From JANQEA01 sp964466035 (GTDB lineage: Bacteria; Bipolaricaulota; Bipolaricaulia; UBA7950; UBA9294): a stretch of DNA of 34,862 nucleotides. The stretch is taken from NCBI GenBank assembly GCA_964466035.1, contig CAYXLR010000020.1:1-34862 (forward strand). The letters run 5' to 3'. The notes under the pieces are model-generated. The model saw only the letters and a program-made list of their open reading frames with translations. It did not search any database and was not told the DNA's origin. A program made the position numbers and the translations under genes. Shown here piece after piece: positions 1-7,549 of this stretch; the stretch's first letter is position 1, and every line of letters starts with the position of its first letter.

Positions 1-288
1 TCGGTGATGCTGATGGACGAGCCGCTCGCCTCCCTCGACACGCTGACCAAGGAGCGGATCCAGGACCTCTTTCTCGAGCTCTGGCTGCAGCGGCGCTTCT
101 CCCTCCTCCTCGTGACCCACGACATCGAGGAGGCGGCGTTCCTGGGGCAGCGGATCGCCGTGCTGACGCAGCGGCCGGCGCGGATCAAGCGGACGGTGGA
201 GAACCCCGGGATGGGCGCGGTCGACTACCGCGGTAGCATGGAGTTCCAGCGGGTGGTGGCGACGCTGCGGGAGGCGCTGGAGGCATGA
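1..288 (+). CDS. ABC transporter ATP-binding protein, NitT/TauT (nitrate/sulfonate/taurine) type, 5' truncated
   Basis: The reading frame is open from base 1, so only the C-terminal third (about 95 residues) lies in the window. It begins in Walker B (VMLMDEP), followed by the D-loop (ASLD) and the H-loop histidine (LLLVTHDIEEAAFLG), the order expected after a lost Walker A and signature motif. The phrase HDIEEAAFLG resembles the SsuB/TauB family, which powers import of nitrate, sulfonates, taurine or pyrimidine precursors; the substrate cannot be read from this fragment. The stop overlaps the permease start (ATGA), so the two are translationally coupled and very likely form one transporter. 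The substrate-binding protein is not visible and may lie upstream. Confidence 0.9.
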   Translation, partial: SVMLMDEPLASLDTLTKERIQDLFLELWLQRRFSLLLVTHDIEEAAFLGQRIAVLTQRPARIKRTVENPGMGAVDYRGSMEFQRVVATLREALEA

Positions 289-1118
289 ACGGCAACGGTC
301 GACGTCCACGAGCCCGCCGCTCGAGGCGGTGGCTGAAGCCTTCGACGCTGCGGCAGATCGGGATGTACGCGCTGAGCGCCCTGATCCTCGTCGCGCTGTG
401 GGAGATCGCCAGCGTGGTGATCGAAGCGGTAAAGGATCGGGCGCTGCTGCCCGATCCGGTTCGCGCGCTGTCCGAGGTCCGCCGTCTGGGGCCGACGCTC
501 GGCCGCAACTTCCTGATCAGCGGTTGGCGACTCGTCCTCGCCATTCTGATCGCGCTATCCGCTGGCTACCCGCTCGGGCTGATGATCGGACACGAGCGCC
601 GGCTCGATCAGCTCATCTCGCCGATGATCTACATCGTCTACCCGATTCCGCAGGTGGCGTTCATCCTCATGTTGTTCCTCGTATTCGGGATTGGCAATCC
701 GGTGAAGGTGGCGATCGTCGCCTCGGCGCTGTTCTTCCAACTGCTCGTGTCGGCCCGTGGTGCCGCCAAGCACATCGAGCCCGAGCACATCACCAGCGTG
801 CTGTCGGCGGGAGCATCTCGCTGGCAGGTCTACTGGCACGTCATCCTGCCGGCGACGCTTCCGTCGATCTTGACGAGCCTGCGAGTGAGCGTCGGGCTCG
901 GCATGGCGTTCCTCTACATCGCCGAGAAATGGGGTTCGGTCGATCCGTTGCGCGGGGGCCTCGGTGCGTTCATCGAGACGAACATGATCTACAGCCCGCC
1001 GCAGGCGTTCACCGGGATCCTGGCGATGGCGCTTCTCGGCCTCTTGCTCTACGTAGTGATCGAGATCATCGAGCGGATCGTCTGCCGCTGGAAGCACGTG
1101 TCGCAGCGCTCCTCTTGA
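285..1118 (+). CDS. ABC transporter permease, NitT/TauT type
   Basis: This 277-residue integral membrane protein is the likely channel partner of the ATPase just upstream. After a basic N-terminus (RRPRARRSRRW, inside-positive) come about six hydrophobic segments. The binding-protein-dependent permease EAA-type loop is seen as SAGASRWQVYWHVILPATLP around residues 175-194; the conserved glycine of that loop docks the ATPase. The length is normal for SsuC/TauC-like permeases. The start ATG overlaps the ATPase stop by 4 bp. Substrate unknown. The gene ends 31 bp before nadK, and a candidate nadK promoter overlaps its 3' end, so nadK probably forms a separate transcription unit. Confidence 0.9.
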   Translation: MNGNGRRPRARRSRRWLKPSTLRQIGMYALSALILVALWEIASVVIEAVKDRALLPDPVRALSEVRRLGPTLGRNFLISGWRLVLAILIALSAGYPLGLMIGHERRLDQLISPMIYIVYPIPQVAFILMLFLVFGIGNPVKVAIVASALFFQLLVSARGAAKHIEPEHITSVLSAGASRWQVYWHVILPATLPSILTSLRVSVGLGMAFLYIAEKWGSVDPLRGGLGAFIETNMIYSPPQAFTGILAMALLGLLLYVVIEIIERIVCRWKHVSQRSS

Positions 1119-1143
1119 TGCCGGTTTTCCTGCCCGCTACCAT
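1115..1143 (+). promoter_or_regulatory. Candidate sigma-A promoter of nadK (leaderless arrangement)
   Basis: TTGATG at 1115-1120, a 17-bp spacer and TACCAT at 1138-1143. The GTG start of nadK follows only 6 bp after the -10 element, so the expected +1 falls on or next to the start codon, and no Shine-Dalgarno is present. The hexamers are only moderate matches, but the same geometry recurs at other genes in the window. Confidence 0.5.
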
Positions 1144-1149
1144 CCCCGC

Positions 1150-1974
1150 GTGAAGCTCGATCGGATCTACTTCGTGGTCAACGTGTCGAAGCCGGACACC
1201 CTCCCCGTGTTGGAGCGGATGAAGGCTTGGTGTCGCAGCCACGGAATCGAGGCGATCCCGGTGAGCGAGGCCGCCCCCGAGGAGGACGCGGCGGCGATCG
1301 TCGTCGCGCTCGGCGGGGACGGGACGGTCCTTCGCGCCGCCGGCCTCTTCGCCGAGTCCGGGGTCCCGATCCTCGGGATCAACACCGGCAGCCTCGGCTT
1401 TCTCGCCCAGGTGGGGCTCGACGGTTGGGAGGCGGCCCTGGAACACGTCTACGACGGTCACGTCTCGATCGAGGAGCGGATGCGCCTCGCCTACGAGGCC
1501 GGAGCGGCCCGGGGCTCCGTGCTGAACGACCTCGTCGTGACCGGGACGACCGACTCGCGGTTCTGCGAGCTGGAGCTGTCGTGGGGGGACGGCATCGTCT
1601 CGGCGTATCCGGGGGACGGGTTGATCCTCGCCACGGCGACCGGTTCGACGGCGTACAGCCTCTCCGCCGGCGGCCCGGTCGTCGTCCCGCCGGCGGCGTG
1701 CATCCTCGCGACGCCGCACGCGGCGCATCGGCTCGGCCTCCGTCCGGTGATCTTCCCGCCGGACGAGGTCCTCCGTCTTCGGGCACGGACCGACGTCCAG
1801 CTGATCGCGGACGGGGACTTCGTGACCGCCCTCCCGCCCGATTCGGAGATCACGGTCCGCCGAAGCGACCGACCGACGCGGCTCGTCCGCCTCGCCGAAG
1901 CGCCGTCGTTCTTCCGCGTTCTCGACGCGAAGCTGAACTGGGCCGACCCGGACGGCCTACGTCGAAGCGACTGA
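1150..1974 (+). CDS. nadK: NAD kinase
   Basis: This is a 274-residue ATP-NAD kinase, which phosphorylates NAD to NADP in the cytoplasm. The diagnostic GGDGT motif sits at residues 55-59, followed by GINTGSLGFLAQV (nucleotide-binding loop), an NDLVV segment and the glycine-rich ATATGSTAYSLSAGGP block typical of the family. The usual proline-histidine stretch near the C-terminal barrel reads TPHAAHRLGLRP here. The start is GTG at 1150; there is no SD before it, and a TTGATG-17-TACCAT promoter ends 6 bp upstream, suggesting a leaderless message. A 96-bp gap with the pdxS promoter follows. Family assignment is secure; the leaderless status is inference. Confidence 0.95.
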   Translation: MKLDRIYFVVNVSKPDTLPVLERMKAWCRSHGIEAIPVSEAAPEEDAAAIVVALGGDGTVLRAAGLFAESGVPILGINTGSLGFLAQVGLDGWEAALEHVYDGHVSIEERMRLAYEAGAARGSVLNDLVVTGTTDSRFCELELSWGDGIVSAYPGDGLILATATGSTAYSLSAGGPVVVPPAACILATPHAAHRLGLRPVIFPPDEVLRLRARTDVQLIADGDFVTALPPDSEITVRRSDRPTRLVRLAEAPSFFRVLDAKLNWADPDGLRRSD

Positions 1975-2011
1975 CCCGAGAATCCTTTTCGGAAACGGAT
2001 CCTTGCACCTG

Positions 2012-2038
2012 TTGACAGGCTCGGTGCGGCGGTATAAT
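2012..2038 (+). promoter_or_regulatory. Promoter of pdxS-pdxT-gap with consensus hexamers and a short spacer
   Basis: A perfect TTGACA (2012-2017) and a perfect TATAAT (2033-2038) are separated by only 15 bp instead of 17. The expected transcript start is near 2045, giving a leader of about 25 nt that carries an AAGGTGAG ribosome-binding site (2058-2065) before the ATG at 2071. Confidence 0.75.
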
Positions 2039-2070
2039 TGGGCCGCACGTCGCATGGGAAGGTGAGTACG

Positions 2071-2955
2071 ATGATGGAAAAGGGAACCTACCGAGTGAAG
2101 AGCGGCCTGGCCGAGATGCTCAAGGGCGGCGTGATCATGGACGTGACGACCGCCGAGCAGGCACGGATCGCCGAAGCCGCCGGGGCCGTCGCGGTGATGG
2201 CCTTGGAGCGGGTTCCAGCGGACATCCGTGCCCAGGGCGGGGTCGCGCGAATGGCCGATCCGACGAAGGTGAAGGAGATCCTCGAGACCGTCTCGATTCC
2301 GGTCATGGCGAAGGTGCGCATCGGGCATTTCGCCGAGGCGCAGGTCCTTCAGGAGCTCGGGGTCGACTACATCGACGAATCGGAAGTCCTCACCCCCGCC
2401 GACCCCGACTACCACGTCAACAAGTGGGAGTTCACCGTTCCGTTCGTCTGCGGCGCCCGGGATCTGGGCGAGGCGTGTCGACGAATGGCGGAAGGCGCGG
2501 CGATGATCCGCACCAAGGGCGAGCCGGGGACCGGAAACGTCATCGAAGCGGTTCGCCACATGCGGCGGATGAACGAACAGATTCGCGACGTGCTCGCCTC
2601 TCCGCCGGAAGAGCTGATGACGCTCGCCAAGGAGCTCGGGGCGCCGCACCAGATGCTGCTGGCGATCCGCGACGCGGGGCGTCTGCCGGTCGTCAACTTC
2701 GCCGCCGGCGGGATCGCGACCCCGGCCGACGCGGCGATGATGATGCAGCTCGGCTGCGACGGGATCTTCGTCGGCAGCGGCGTCTTCAAGTCCTCCGATC
2801 CCGAGAAGCGCGCCGGGGCGATCGTCCGCGCGACGACCCATTACGACGACCCGAAGGTCGTCGCCGAGGTCTCCGCCGGACTGGGCGAAGCGATGACCGG
2901 CATCCCGATCGAGGAGATCCCCGAGCACGAGCTGATGCAGACGCGCGGGAAATGA
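2071..2955 (+). CDS. pdxS: Pyridoxal 5'-phosphate synthase lyase subunit PdxS
   Basis: PdxS is the PLP-synthesising (beta/alpha)8 barrel that condenses ribose 5-phosphate, glyceraldehyde 3-phosphate and ammonia to pyridoxal 5'-phosphate. Numbering from the ATG at 2071 (294 residues) places Asp24 (VIMDV), Lys81 (PVMAKVRIGH) and Lys149 (RTKGEPGTGN) exactly where the Bacillus subtilis enzyme has its catalytic residues, which supports this start over the upstream in-frame TTG at 2038 that lies inside the -10 box. AAGGTGAG precedes the start by 5 nt. It overlaps pdxT by 4 bp, so glutaminase and synthase are coupled in the ratio needed for the 12+12 complex. The downstream gap enzyme uses one of its substrates, glyceraldehyde 3-phosphate. 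Confidence 0.97.
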   Translation: MMEKGTYRVKSGLAEMLKGGVIMDVTTAEQARIAEAAGAVAVMALERVPADIRAQGGVARMADPTKVKEILETVSIPVMAKVRIGHFAEAQVLQELGVDYIDESEVLTPADPDYHVNKWEFTVPFVCGARDLGEACRRMAEGAAMIRTKGEPGTGNVIEAVRHMRRMNEQIRDVLASPPEELMTLAKELGAPHQMLLAIRDAGRLPVVNFAAGGIATPADAAMMMQLGCDGIFVGSGVFKSSDPEKRAGAIVRATTHYDDPKVVAEVSAGLGEAMTGIPIEEIPEHELMQTRGK

Positions 2956-3533
2956 GGATCGGGATCCTCGGTCTTCAGGGGGCCGTTCGCGAGCACGCGG
3001 GGAGCCTGTCCCGGCTGGGGATCGCCGCCCGCGTCGTCAAGCGGGCCGACGACTTGGCGGAGATCGACGGGCTGATCCTCCCCGGGGGGGAGTCGACGGC
3101 GATGTCGCTCCTCGCGGACGGCGGCCTGCTCGAGCGGCTCCGCGTGCTCGCGGCCGACGGCTTCCCGATGTTCGGGACGTGCGCCGGGATGATCCTCCTG
3201 GCGAAGGAGGTCGACGGGCGTCCGTCGGAGGCGATCGGGGCGATCGATATCGGGGTGAAGCGGAACGCGTCCGGGCGCCAGGTCGACAGCTTCGAGGCGG
3301 CGCTCGAGGTCGAGGACATCGGGACGGTGCCGGCGGTGTTCATCCGCGCGCCGTACATCGTCCACAGCGGACCGGACGTCAGGATCATGGCCCGCCACGA
3401 CGGGACCGCCGTGATGGCGCGGGAGGGGAACGTGCTCGCCTGCAGCTTTCATCCGGAGTTGACCGACGACGTGCGGATCCACCGCCACTTCGTCGAGATG
3501 ATCGAGGAAAAGACGCAGGGAAGGAGGCTTTAA
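2952..3533 (+). CDS. pdxT: Pyridoxal 5'-phosphate synthase glutaminase subunit PdxT
   Basis: This 193-residue class I glutamine amidotransferase supplies ammonia to PdxS. The triad is complete: nucleophile Cys77 in GTCAG, and His167/Glu169 in SFHPEL. The oxyanion/PdxT signature LPGGEST lies at 43-49. Length is normal for the family. The start ATG overlaps the pdxS stop (AATGA). The gene ends 3 bp before gap, and the gap ribosome-binding site AAGGAGG lies inside its last codons, so pdxS, pdxT and gap should be on one transcript. Confidence 0.97.
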   Translation: MRIGILGLQGAVREHAGSLSRLGIAARVVKRADDLAEIDGLILPGGESTAMSLLADGGLLERLRVLAADGFPMFGTCAGMILLAKEVDGRPSEAIGAIDIGVKRNASGRQVDSFEAALEVEDIGTVPAVFIRAPYIVHSGPDVRIMARHDGTAVMAREGNVLACSFHPELTDDVRIHRHFVEMIEEKTQGRRL

Positions 3534-3536
3534 AGG

Positions 3537-4529
3537 ATGAAGAAGGTGGCGATCAACGGCTTCGGGCGGATCGGGAGGGCGTTCTTCCGCGTCGCGTTCG
3601 GAGACCCGGACCTGGAGATCGTGGCGATCAACGATCCGTTCTTCACGTCGGAGATGGCCCGCTACTTGTTGACGCGGGATTCCATCTACGGCCGGTACGA
3701 CCGCGAGGTTCGCGAGGCGGACGGGGGGCTGGACGTCGACGGGAAGGCGGTCAAGCTGTTGGCCGAGCGGGAGCCGGACAAGCTTCCGTGGGGGGAGATG
3801 GGGATCGAGCTCGTCGTCGAGTCGACCGGCGTGTTCCTCTCGCCCGAGAAGGCGAGGCTTCACCTGCAGGCCGGCGCCCAACGGGTCTTGCTCTCCGCAC
3901 CGCCGAAGGGGGAAGGCATCCCCCAGATCATCTACGGGGTGAACCACGACGCGATCGAGGCGAGCATGGAGATCGTGTCCGCCGCGTCGTGCACGACGAA
4001 CTCGTTCGTCCCGGTGATGTACGTCCTGGAGAAGGAGATCGGCGTCGCCCACGCGCTGCTCGCGACGATCCACGGGTACACCGGCGACCAACGGCTCGTC
4101 GATGCTCCGCACTCGAAGCCGTCCCGCGCCCGGGCCGCGGCGATCAACGTCGTCCCGACGACGACCGGCGCGGCGAAGGCGACGACGAAGATTCTCCCCT
4201 CGCTCGCGGGGAAGATGGACGGGGTCGCGTACCGCGTTCCGGTCGCGACCGGATCGGTCAGCGACGTCACCGTCGAGCTGGCGAAGGGCGCGACGGCCGA
4301 CGAGGTCAACGACCTGTTCCGCCGCTACGCCGAAGGAGAGCTGTCCGGGGTTCTCGGCGTGAGCGACGACCCGATGGTCTCCTCCGACGTCATCGGCGAC
4401 GATCGGCCGAGCGTCGTCGATCTGACGACGACGAAGGTCATCGACGGGCGGTTCCTGAAGGTCATGGCGTTCTATGACAACGAATGGGGGTACACCCACC
4501 AGCTGGCGCGGGTCGCGCGGCTTCTCTAG
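3537..4529 (+). CDS. gap: Glyceraldehyde-3-phosphate dehydrogenase (phosphorylating, class I)
   Basis: This 330-residue glycolytic/gluconeogenic enzyme oxidises glyceraldehyde 3-phosphate with phosphate and NAD(P) to 1,3-bisphosphoglycerate. The N-terminal Rossmann motif NGFGRIGR (7-14) is followed by an acidic Asp33 after the second strand (INDPF), which in this family favours NAD. The active-site Cys152 lies in SCTTN and His179 in ATIHGYTGDQ. The start is ATG at 3537 with AAGGAGG 7 nt upstream, inside the end of pdxT. No pgk or tpi is adjacent; the link with PLP synthesis through a shared triose phosphate is an inference from operon placement. Its 3' end overlaps the comF reading frame by 56 bp. 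Confidence 0.96.
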   Translation: MKKVAINGFGRIGRAFFRVAFGDPDLEIVAINDPFFTSEMARYLLTRDSIYGRYDREVREADGGLDVDGKAVKLLAEREPDKLPWGEMGIELVVESTGVFLSPEKARLHLQAGAQRVLLSAPPKGEGIPQIIYGVNHDAIEASMEIVSAASCTTNSFVPVMYVLEKEIGVAHALLATIHGYTGDQRLVDAPHSKPSRARAAAINVVPTTTGAAKATTKILPSLAGKMDGVAYRVPVATGSVSDVTVELAKGATADEVNDLFRRYAEGELSGVLGVSDDPMVSSDVIGDDRPSVVDLTTTKVIDGRFLKVMAFYDNEWGYTHQLARVARLL

Positions 4530-5238
4530 CCTCGTCGGACCGGCCCGATGCGCCCTCGAAGGGTCGATCGGGCTGCTCTTCCCGCCGCACTGCGTGCTCT
4601 GCGGCGTGAGGCTCGACTCCTTGAGAGTCCTCTGCCCGGAGTGCGAGGCGGGCCTCCCCGAGCTGGCCGGTCCTCGCTGCGTGCGCTGCGGGGAGGCGCT
4701 TCCGGATCCGTCGCTCGACCTCTGTCTCCGTTGCGGCACGTGCGAGCGCGCCGTCGATCGCTTCGGCGCGCTCGGTCCGTACGACGGTCCGTGGGGAGAG
4801 CTGGTCCGCAGGTTGAAGTTCGACAAGGAGACCGCGGTCGGTCGATTCCTCGCGAACCGGATGGCGGAGTGGATCCCTGGGCACGGGTTCGGGGACGCGT
4901 TCGACCTGATCACGTTCGTCCCGATGTCGCCGCGGGACCGCAGGGAACGGGGATTCAACCAGGCGGAGCTTCTGGCGCGCGGTGTGGCGAGGCGGCTCCG
5001 GAGGCCGGTCCGCAAGACCCTGGAGAAGGTCCGGGTCACGCCGCCGCAAAGCCGGCTGACCGCCCGGCAACGGCGGACGAACTTGCGGGGCGCCTTCGGG
5101 CTGCTGCGATACGGTGGGGAACGGGTTCTTCTCGTCGACGACATCGGCACGACCGGATCGACCGCGGAGGAGTGCGCCCAGGTACTGAAGCGCGGAGGGT
5201 ACCCGTCCGTGGCGGTCTTGGCGGTTGCCCGAGCTTGA
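4474..5238 (+). CDS. comF: ComF-family phosphoribosyltransferase-like protein
   Basis: This 254-residue protein of the ComF/GntX family is associated with DNA uptake and single-stranded DNA metabolism in transformable bacteria. An N-terminal zinc-ribbon is indicated by CVLCG, CPEC, CVRCG and CLRCG pairs between residues 40 and 90. The C-terminal type I PRTase domain carries the PRPP loop VLLVDDIGTTGST near residue 220. The only plausible in-frame start before the zinc ribbon is ATG at 4474, inside gap; the next in-frame GTG lies within the Cys pairs and would destroy them. This gives an unusual 56-bp overlap with gap and suggests translational coupling. The exact start is less certain than the family. 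Confidence 0.88.
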   Translation: MTTNGGTPTSWRGSRGFSSLVGPARCALEGSIGLLFPPHCVLCGVRLDSLRVLCPECEAGLPELAGPRCVRCGEALPDPSLDLCLRCGTCERAVDRFGALGPYDGPWGELVRRLKFDKETAVGRFLANRMAEWIPGHGFGDAFDLITFVPMSPRDRRERGFNQAELLARGVARRLRRPVRKTLEKVRVTPPQSRLTARQRRTNLRGAFGLLRYGGERVLLVDDIGTTGSTAEECAQVLKRGGYPSVAVLAVARA

Positions 5239-5249
5239 AGGAGAGCGGG

Positions 5250-5834
5250 ATGCGCGTAACGTCGGTCTGTCTGGGGCCTCTGGCGACGAACTGCTACCGG
5301 GTCGAGATCGGAGGACGAACCGTGCTGATCGACCCGGCCGACGCCTCGGAGGCGCTCGCGTCGTTCCTCGGCGACACGGCGGTGGACGCGGTCGTCCTCA
5401 CCCACGGTCACTTCGACCACGTCGGCGGGGCGTGGGCCCGTGACGGGGCGGCGGTGATGATCCACCGGGCCGACCTGCCGTACGTCGACCGCTTCTTCCC
5501 CGACCATCGGCCGTTCGATCGGTACGTGGACGAGGGGGACGAGATCGTCGCCGGGCTGCGGGTCCTCCACACGCCGGGGCATTCGCCCGGGAGCATCGTC
5601 CTGCTCGCCGACGGCGCGCTGTTCGCCGGAGATCTCCTGTTCGCCGGCTCGATCGGGCGGACCGATCTGCCCGGCGGCTCGCCGCGCGAGATGAAGGAAT
5701 CCCTCCGGAGAATCGGCGAGCTGCCCGGTGATCCGATCGTCTATCCGGGGCACGGGCCGACCACGACGCTCGACAGGGAGCGCGAAACGAATCCGTTTCT
5801 CGTCGGTATCCGTTCGACGGAGCGAGGTCGGTGA
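5250..5834 (+). CDS. Metallo-beta-lactamase fold hydrolase, glyoxalase II-like
   Basis: This 194-residue protein of the MBL superfamily has the dinuclear-metal motif THGHFDH at residues 51-57 (H52, H54, D56, H57), later ligands HTPGHSPGS and GDLLF, and a terminal YPGHGP. It is short and lacks the C-terminal helical domain of true glyoxalase II, resembling the small YcbL-type hydroxyacylglutathione-hydrolase-like proteins common in operons; the natural substrate cannot be told. The start ATG at 5250 has GAAGGAGAG 4 nt upstream. Its stop shares one base with the dnaG start (TGATG), implying coupling with the replication/transcription genes downstream. Confidence 0.9.
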   Translation: MRVTSVCLGPLATNCYRVEIGGRTVLIDPADASEALASFLGDTAVDAVVLTHGHFDHVGGAWARDGAAVMIHRADLPYVDRFFPDHRPFDRYVDEGDEIVAGLRVLHTPGHSPGSIVLLADGALFAGDLLFAGSIGRTDLPGGSPREMKESLRRIGELPGDPIVYPGHGPTTTLDRERETNPFLVGIRSTERGR

Positions 5835-7549
5835 TGAAGGGGAACCGGGCGGACGTCCAGGCGATCAAGGAGCGGGTCGACACCATCGGGTTGATCTCCC
5901 GTTACGTCTCGCTGACCAAGTCCGGGGCCAACTACAAGGGGCGCTGCCCGTTCCACAAGGACGACACCCCCTCGATGGTCGTCAACGCCGAGAAGGGACT
6001 GTGGCACTGCTTCGGCTGCGGCGAGGGCGGCGACGTCATCGCCTTCCTGATGAAGATCGAACGGCTGTCGTTCATCGAGGCGGTGAAGCGGCTCGCCGCC
6101 GAGGTCGGGATGTCGTTCGAGGCGAGCGACGACGGCGAACGGGAGAAGCTCCGTCGGATCACCGCCGAGGCGGCCGAGTACTTCGCCGCCAATCTGACCG
6201 GGAACGCCGCAGGAAAGAAGGCGCGCGCGTATCTCCTGGAGCGCGGGTACGACGAGGCGTCCTGGAAGCGGTACGGGCTCGGCTACGCGCTGCCCGGGTG
6301 GGACAACCTGAAGCGGCGATTCGGATCGCGCCACGGCGAGGCGACGCTGGTCGAGCTCGGCCTGCTCGTCCGCGGGGACGAGAACACCTACGATCGCTTC
6401 CGCGACCGGACGATCTTCCCGATCCACGACCTCTCCGGCCGGCCGATCGCGTTCGGCGGAAGGGCGTTCGAGGGCGAGCCGAAGTACCTCAACTCCCCCA
6501 AGACCCCGCTGTTCGACAAGGGACGGCTCCTGTACGGATTGCCGTGGGCGCGGGAGGGGTTGGCGGCGACGCGGACCGCCGTCCTCGTCGAGGGGTACAC
6601 CGACGTCCTGACGCTCCAGCAGGCCGGCCTGACGAACGCCGTCGGAAGCATGGGGACGTCGTTGACGCAAGGGCAGGCCGATCTGCTGAAGCGGTTCGTC
6701 GACGACGTCGTCATCTCCTACGACCAGGACGCGGCTGGCGGCGCGGCGGCGATCCGCGGGATGCAGATCCTGCGGAACAGCGGGCTCGGGGTCCGCGTCG
6801 TCCAGCTTCCGAGCGGGGAAGACCCGGACGGCCTCGTCCGGCGAGAGGGCGCCGAAGCGATGGCGGCGGCGATCCGGGCGGCGGTCCCGTTTCACCGGTT
6901 CTTCGTCGATCGGGTCCTCGCGGAGCACGACCGGTCGACCGCCCGCGGCAAGGAGCGGATCCTCGACGCGGTGCGGGAGTTCTATCGGGCGGTCCGCGTG
7001 CCGACGCTCCGGGAGGAGATCGAGCGACACCTCGCCGACCTCCTCGACCTTTCCGTCGAGTCCGTGCGAAGGGGGCTTCCCCGCCGTCGCGAGGTTCACT
7101 GGTCGGATCGGGACGCCCAGGGTGCGGTCGAGTCGTGGGGGGAAGAGGAGGTCCTCCTCTCCCTCCTCCTCCGCGGGGAGATCACCTGGGATCGGATCTC
7201 CGGGGTCGCGACGCCGGAAGACTTCTCGGAGGGAAACCGGCCGATCGCCGAGGCGCTGGCGTCCGGCGTTGCAGAATTGAGCGCGCTGGTTGACCATCTG
7301 GATGAGGAATCATCGCGTCGGGCGAGCTACTACGCGCTGGCGCCGGTCCGGTTCAGCGACACGGACAAGGCGGTGAGGGACGCGCTGGCGCGGCTGGTGC
7401 CGCTGCCCGAAGCCGAGCAGGAGCTGAAGGATCTGACGAAACAGCTCGAGGAAGCGGCCGAAGCAGGGGACTGGGAGCGGTGGAACGGACTGATGGAGAG
7501 GAAGATCGCGTTGAAGGCGAAGGCATTGACTGCGAAGGGGGACGAATGA
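5834..7549 (+). CDS. dnaG: DNA primase
   Basis: DnaG makes RNA primers at the replication fork. From the ATG at 5834 the protein has 571 residues. The N-terminal CHC2 zinc finger is intact (C38 and H41 in GRCPFHKDD, C59 and C62 in HCFGCGEGG). The catalytic TOPRIM domain follows, with the acidic VLVEGYTD motif and YDQDAAG. The C-terminal helicase-interacting part is divergent, as usual. An in-frame GTG at 5831 is an alternative start, but the ATG has GGAGCGAGG at a better distance. The stop overlaps the rpoD start (ATGA). dnaG next to rpoD is the classic macromolecular-synthesis arrangement, here without rpsU. Confidence 0.97.
   Translation: MKGNRADVQAIKERVDTIGLISRYVSLTKSGANYKGRCPFHKDDTPSMVVNAEKGLWHCFGCGEGGDVIAFLMKIERLSFIEAVKRLAAEVGMSFEASDDGEREKLRRITAEAAEYFAANLTGNAAGKKARAYLLERGYDEASWKRYGLGYALPGWDNLKRRFGSRHGEATLVELGLLVRGDENTYDRFRDRTIFPIHDLSGRPIAFGGRAFEGEPKYLNSPKTPLFDKGRLLYGLPWAREGLAATRTAVLVEGYTDVLTLQQAGLTNAVGSMGTSLTQGQADLLKRFVDDVVISYDQDAAGGAAAIRGMQILRNSGLGVRVVQLPSGEDPDGLVRREGAEAMAAAIRAAVPFHRFFVDRVLAEHDRSTARGKERILDAVREFYRAVRVPTLREEIERHLADLLDLSVESVRRGLPRRREVHWSDRDAQGAVESWGEEEVLLSLLLRGEITWDRISGVATPEDFSEGNRPIAEALASGVAELSALVDHLDEESSRRASYYALAPVRFSDTDKAVRDALARLVPLPEAEQELKDLTKQLEEAAEAGDWERWNGLMERKIALKAKALTAKGDE

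Noticed and set aside
2038..2070. Upstream TTG start for pdxS
   Set aside because: It lies in the -10 box of the promoter and would add 11 residues; starting at 2071 aligns the catalytic residues with known numbering and has a proper SD.
2841..5753. 970-codon minus-strand open frame opposite pdxS, pdxT, gap, comF and the MBL gene
   Set aside because: It is an antisense shadow typical of GC-rich coding DNA; the protein is arginine/proline-rich without domains, and five well-identified genes lie on the other strand.
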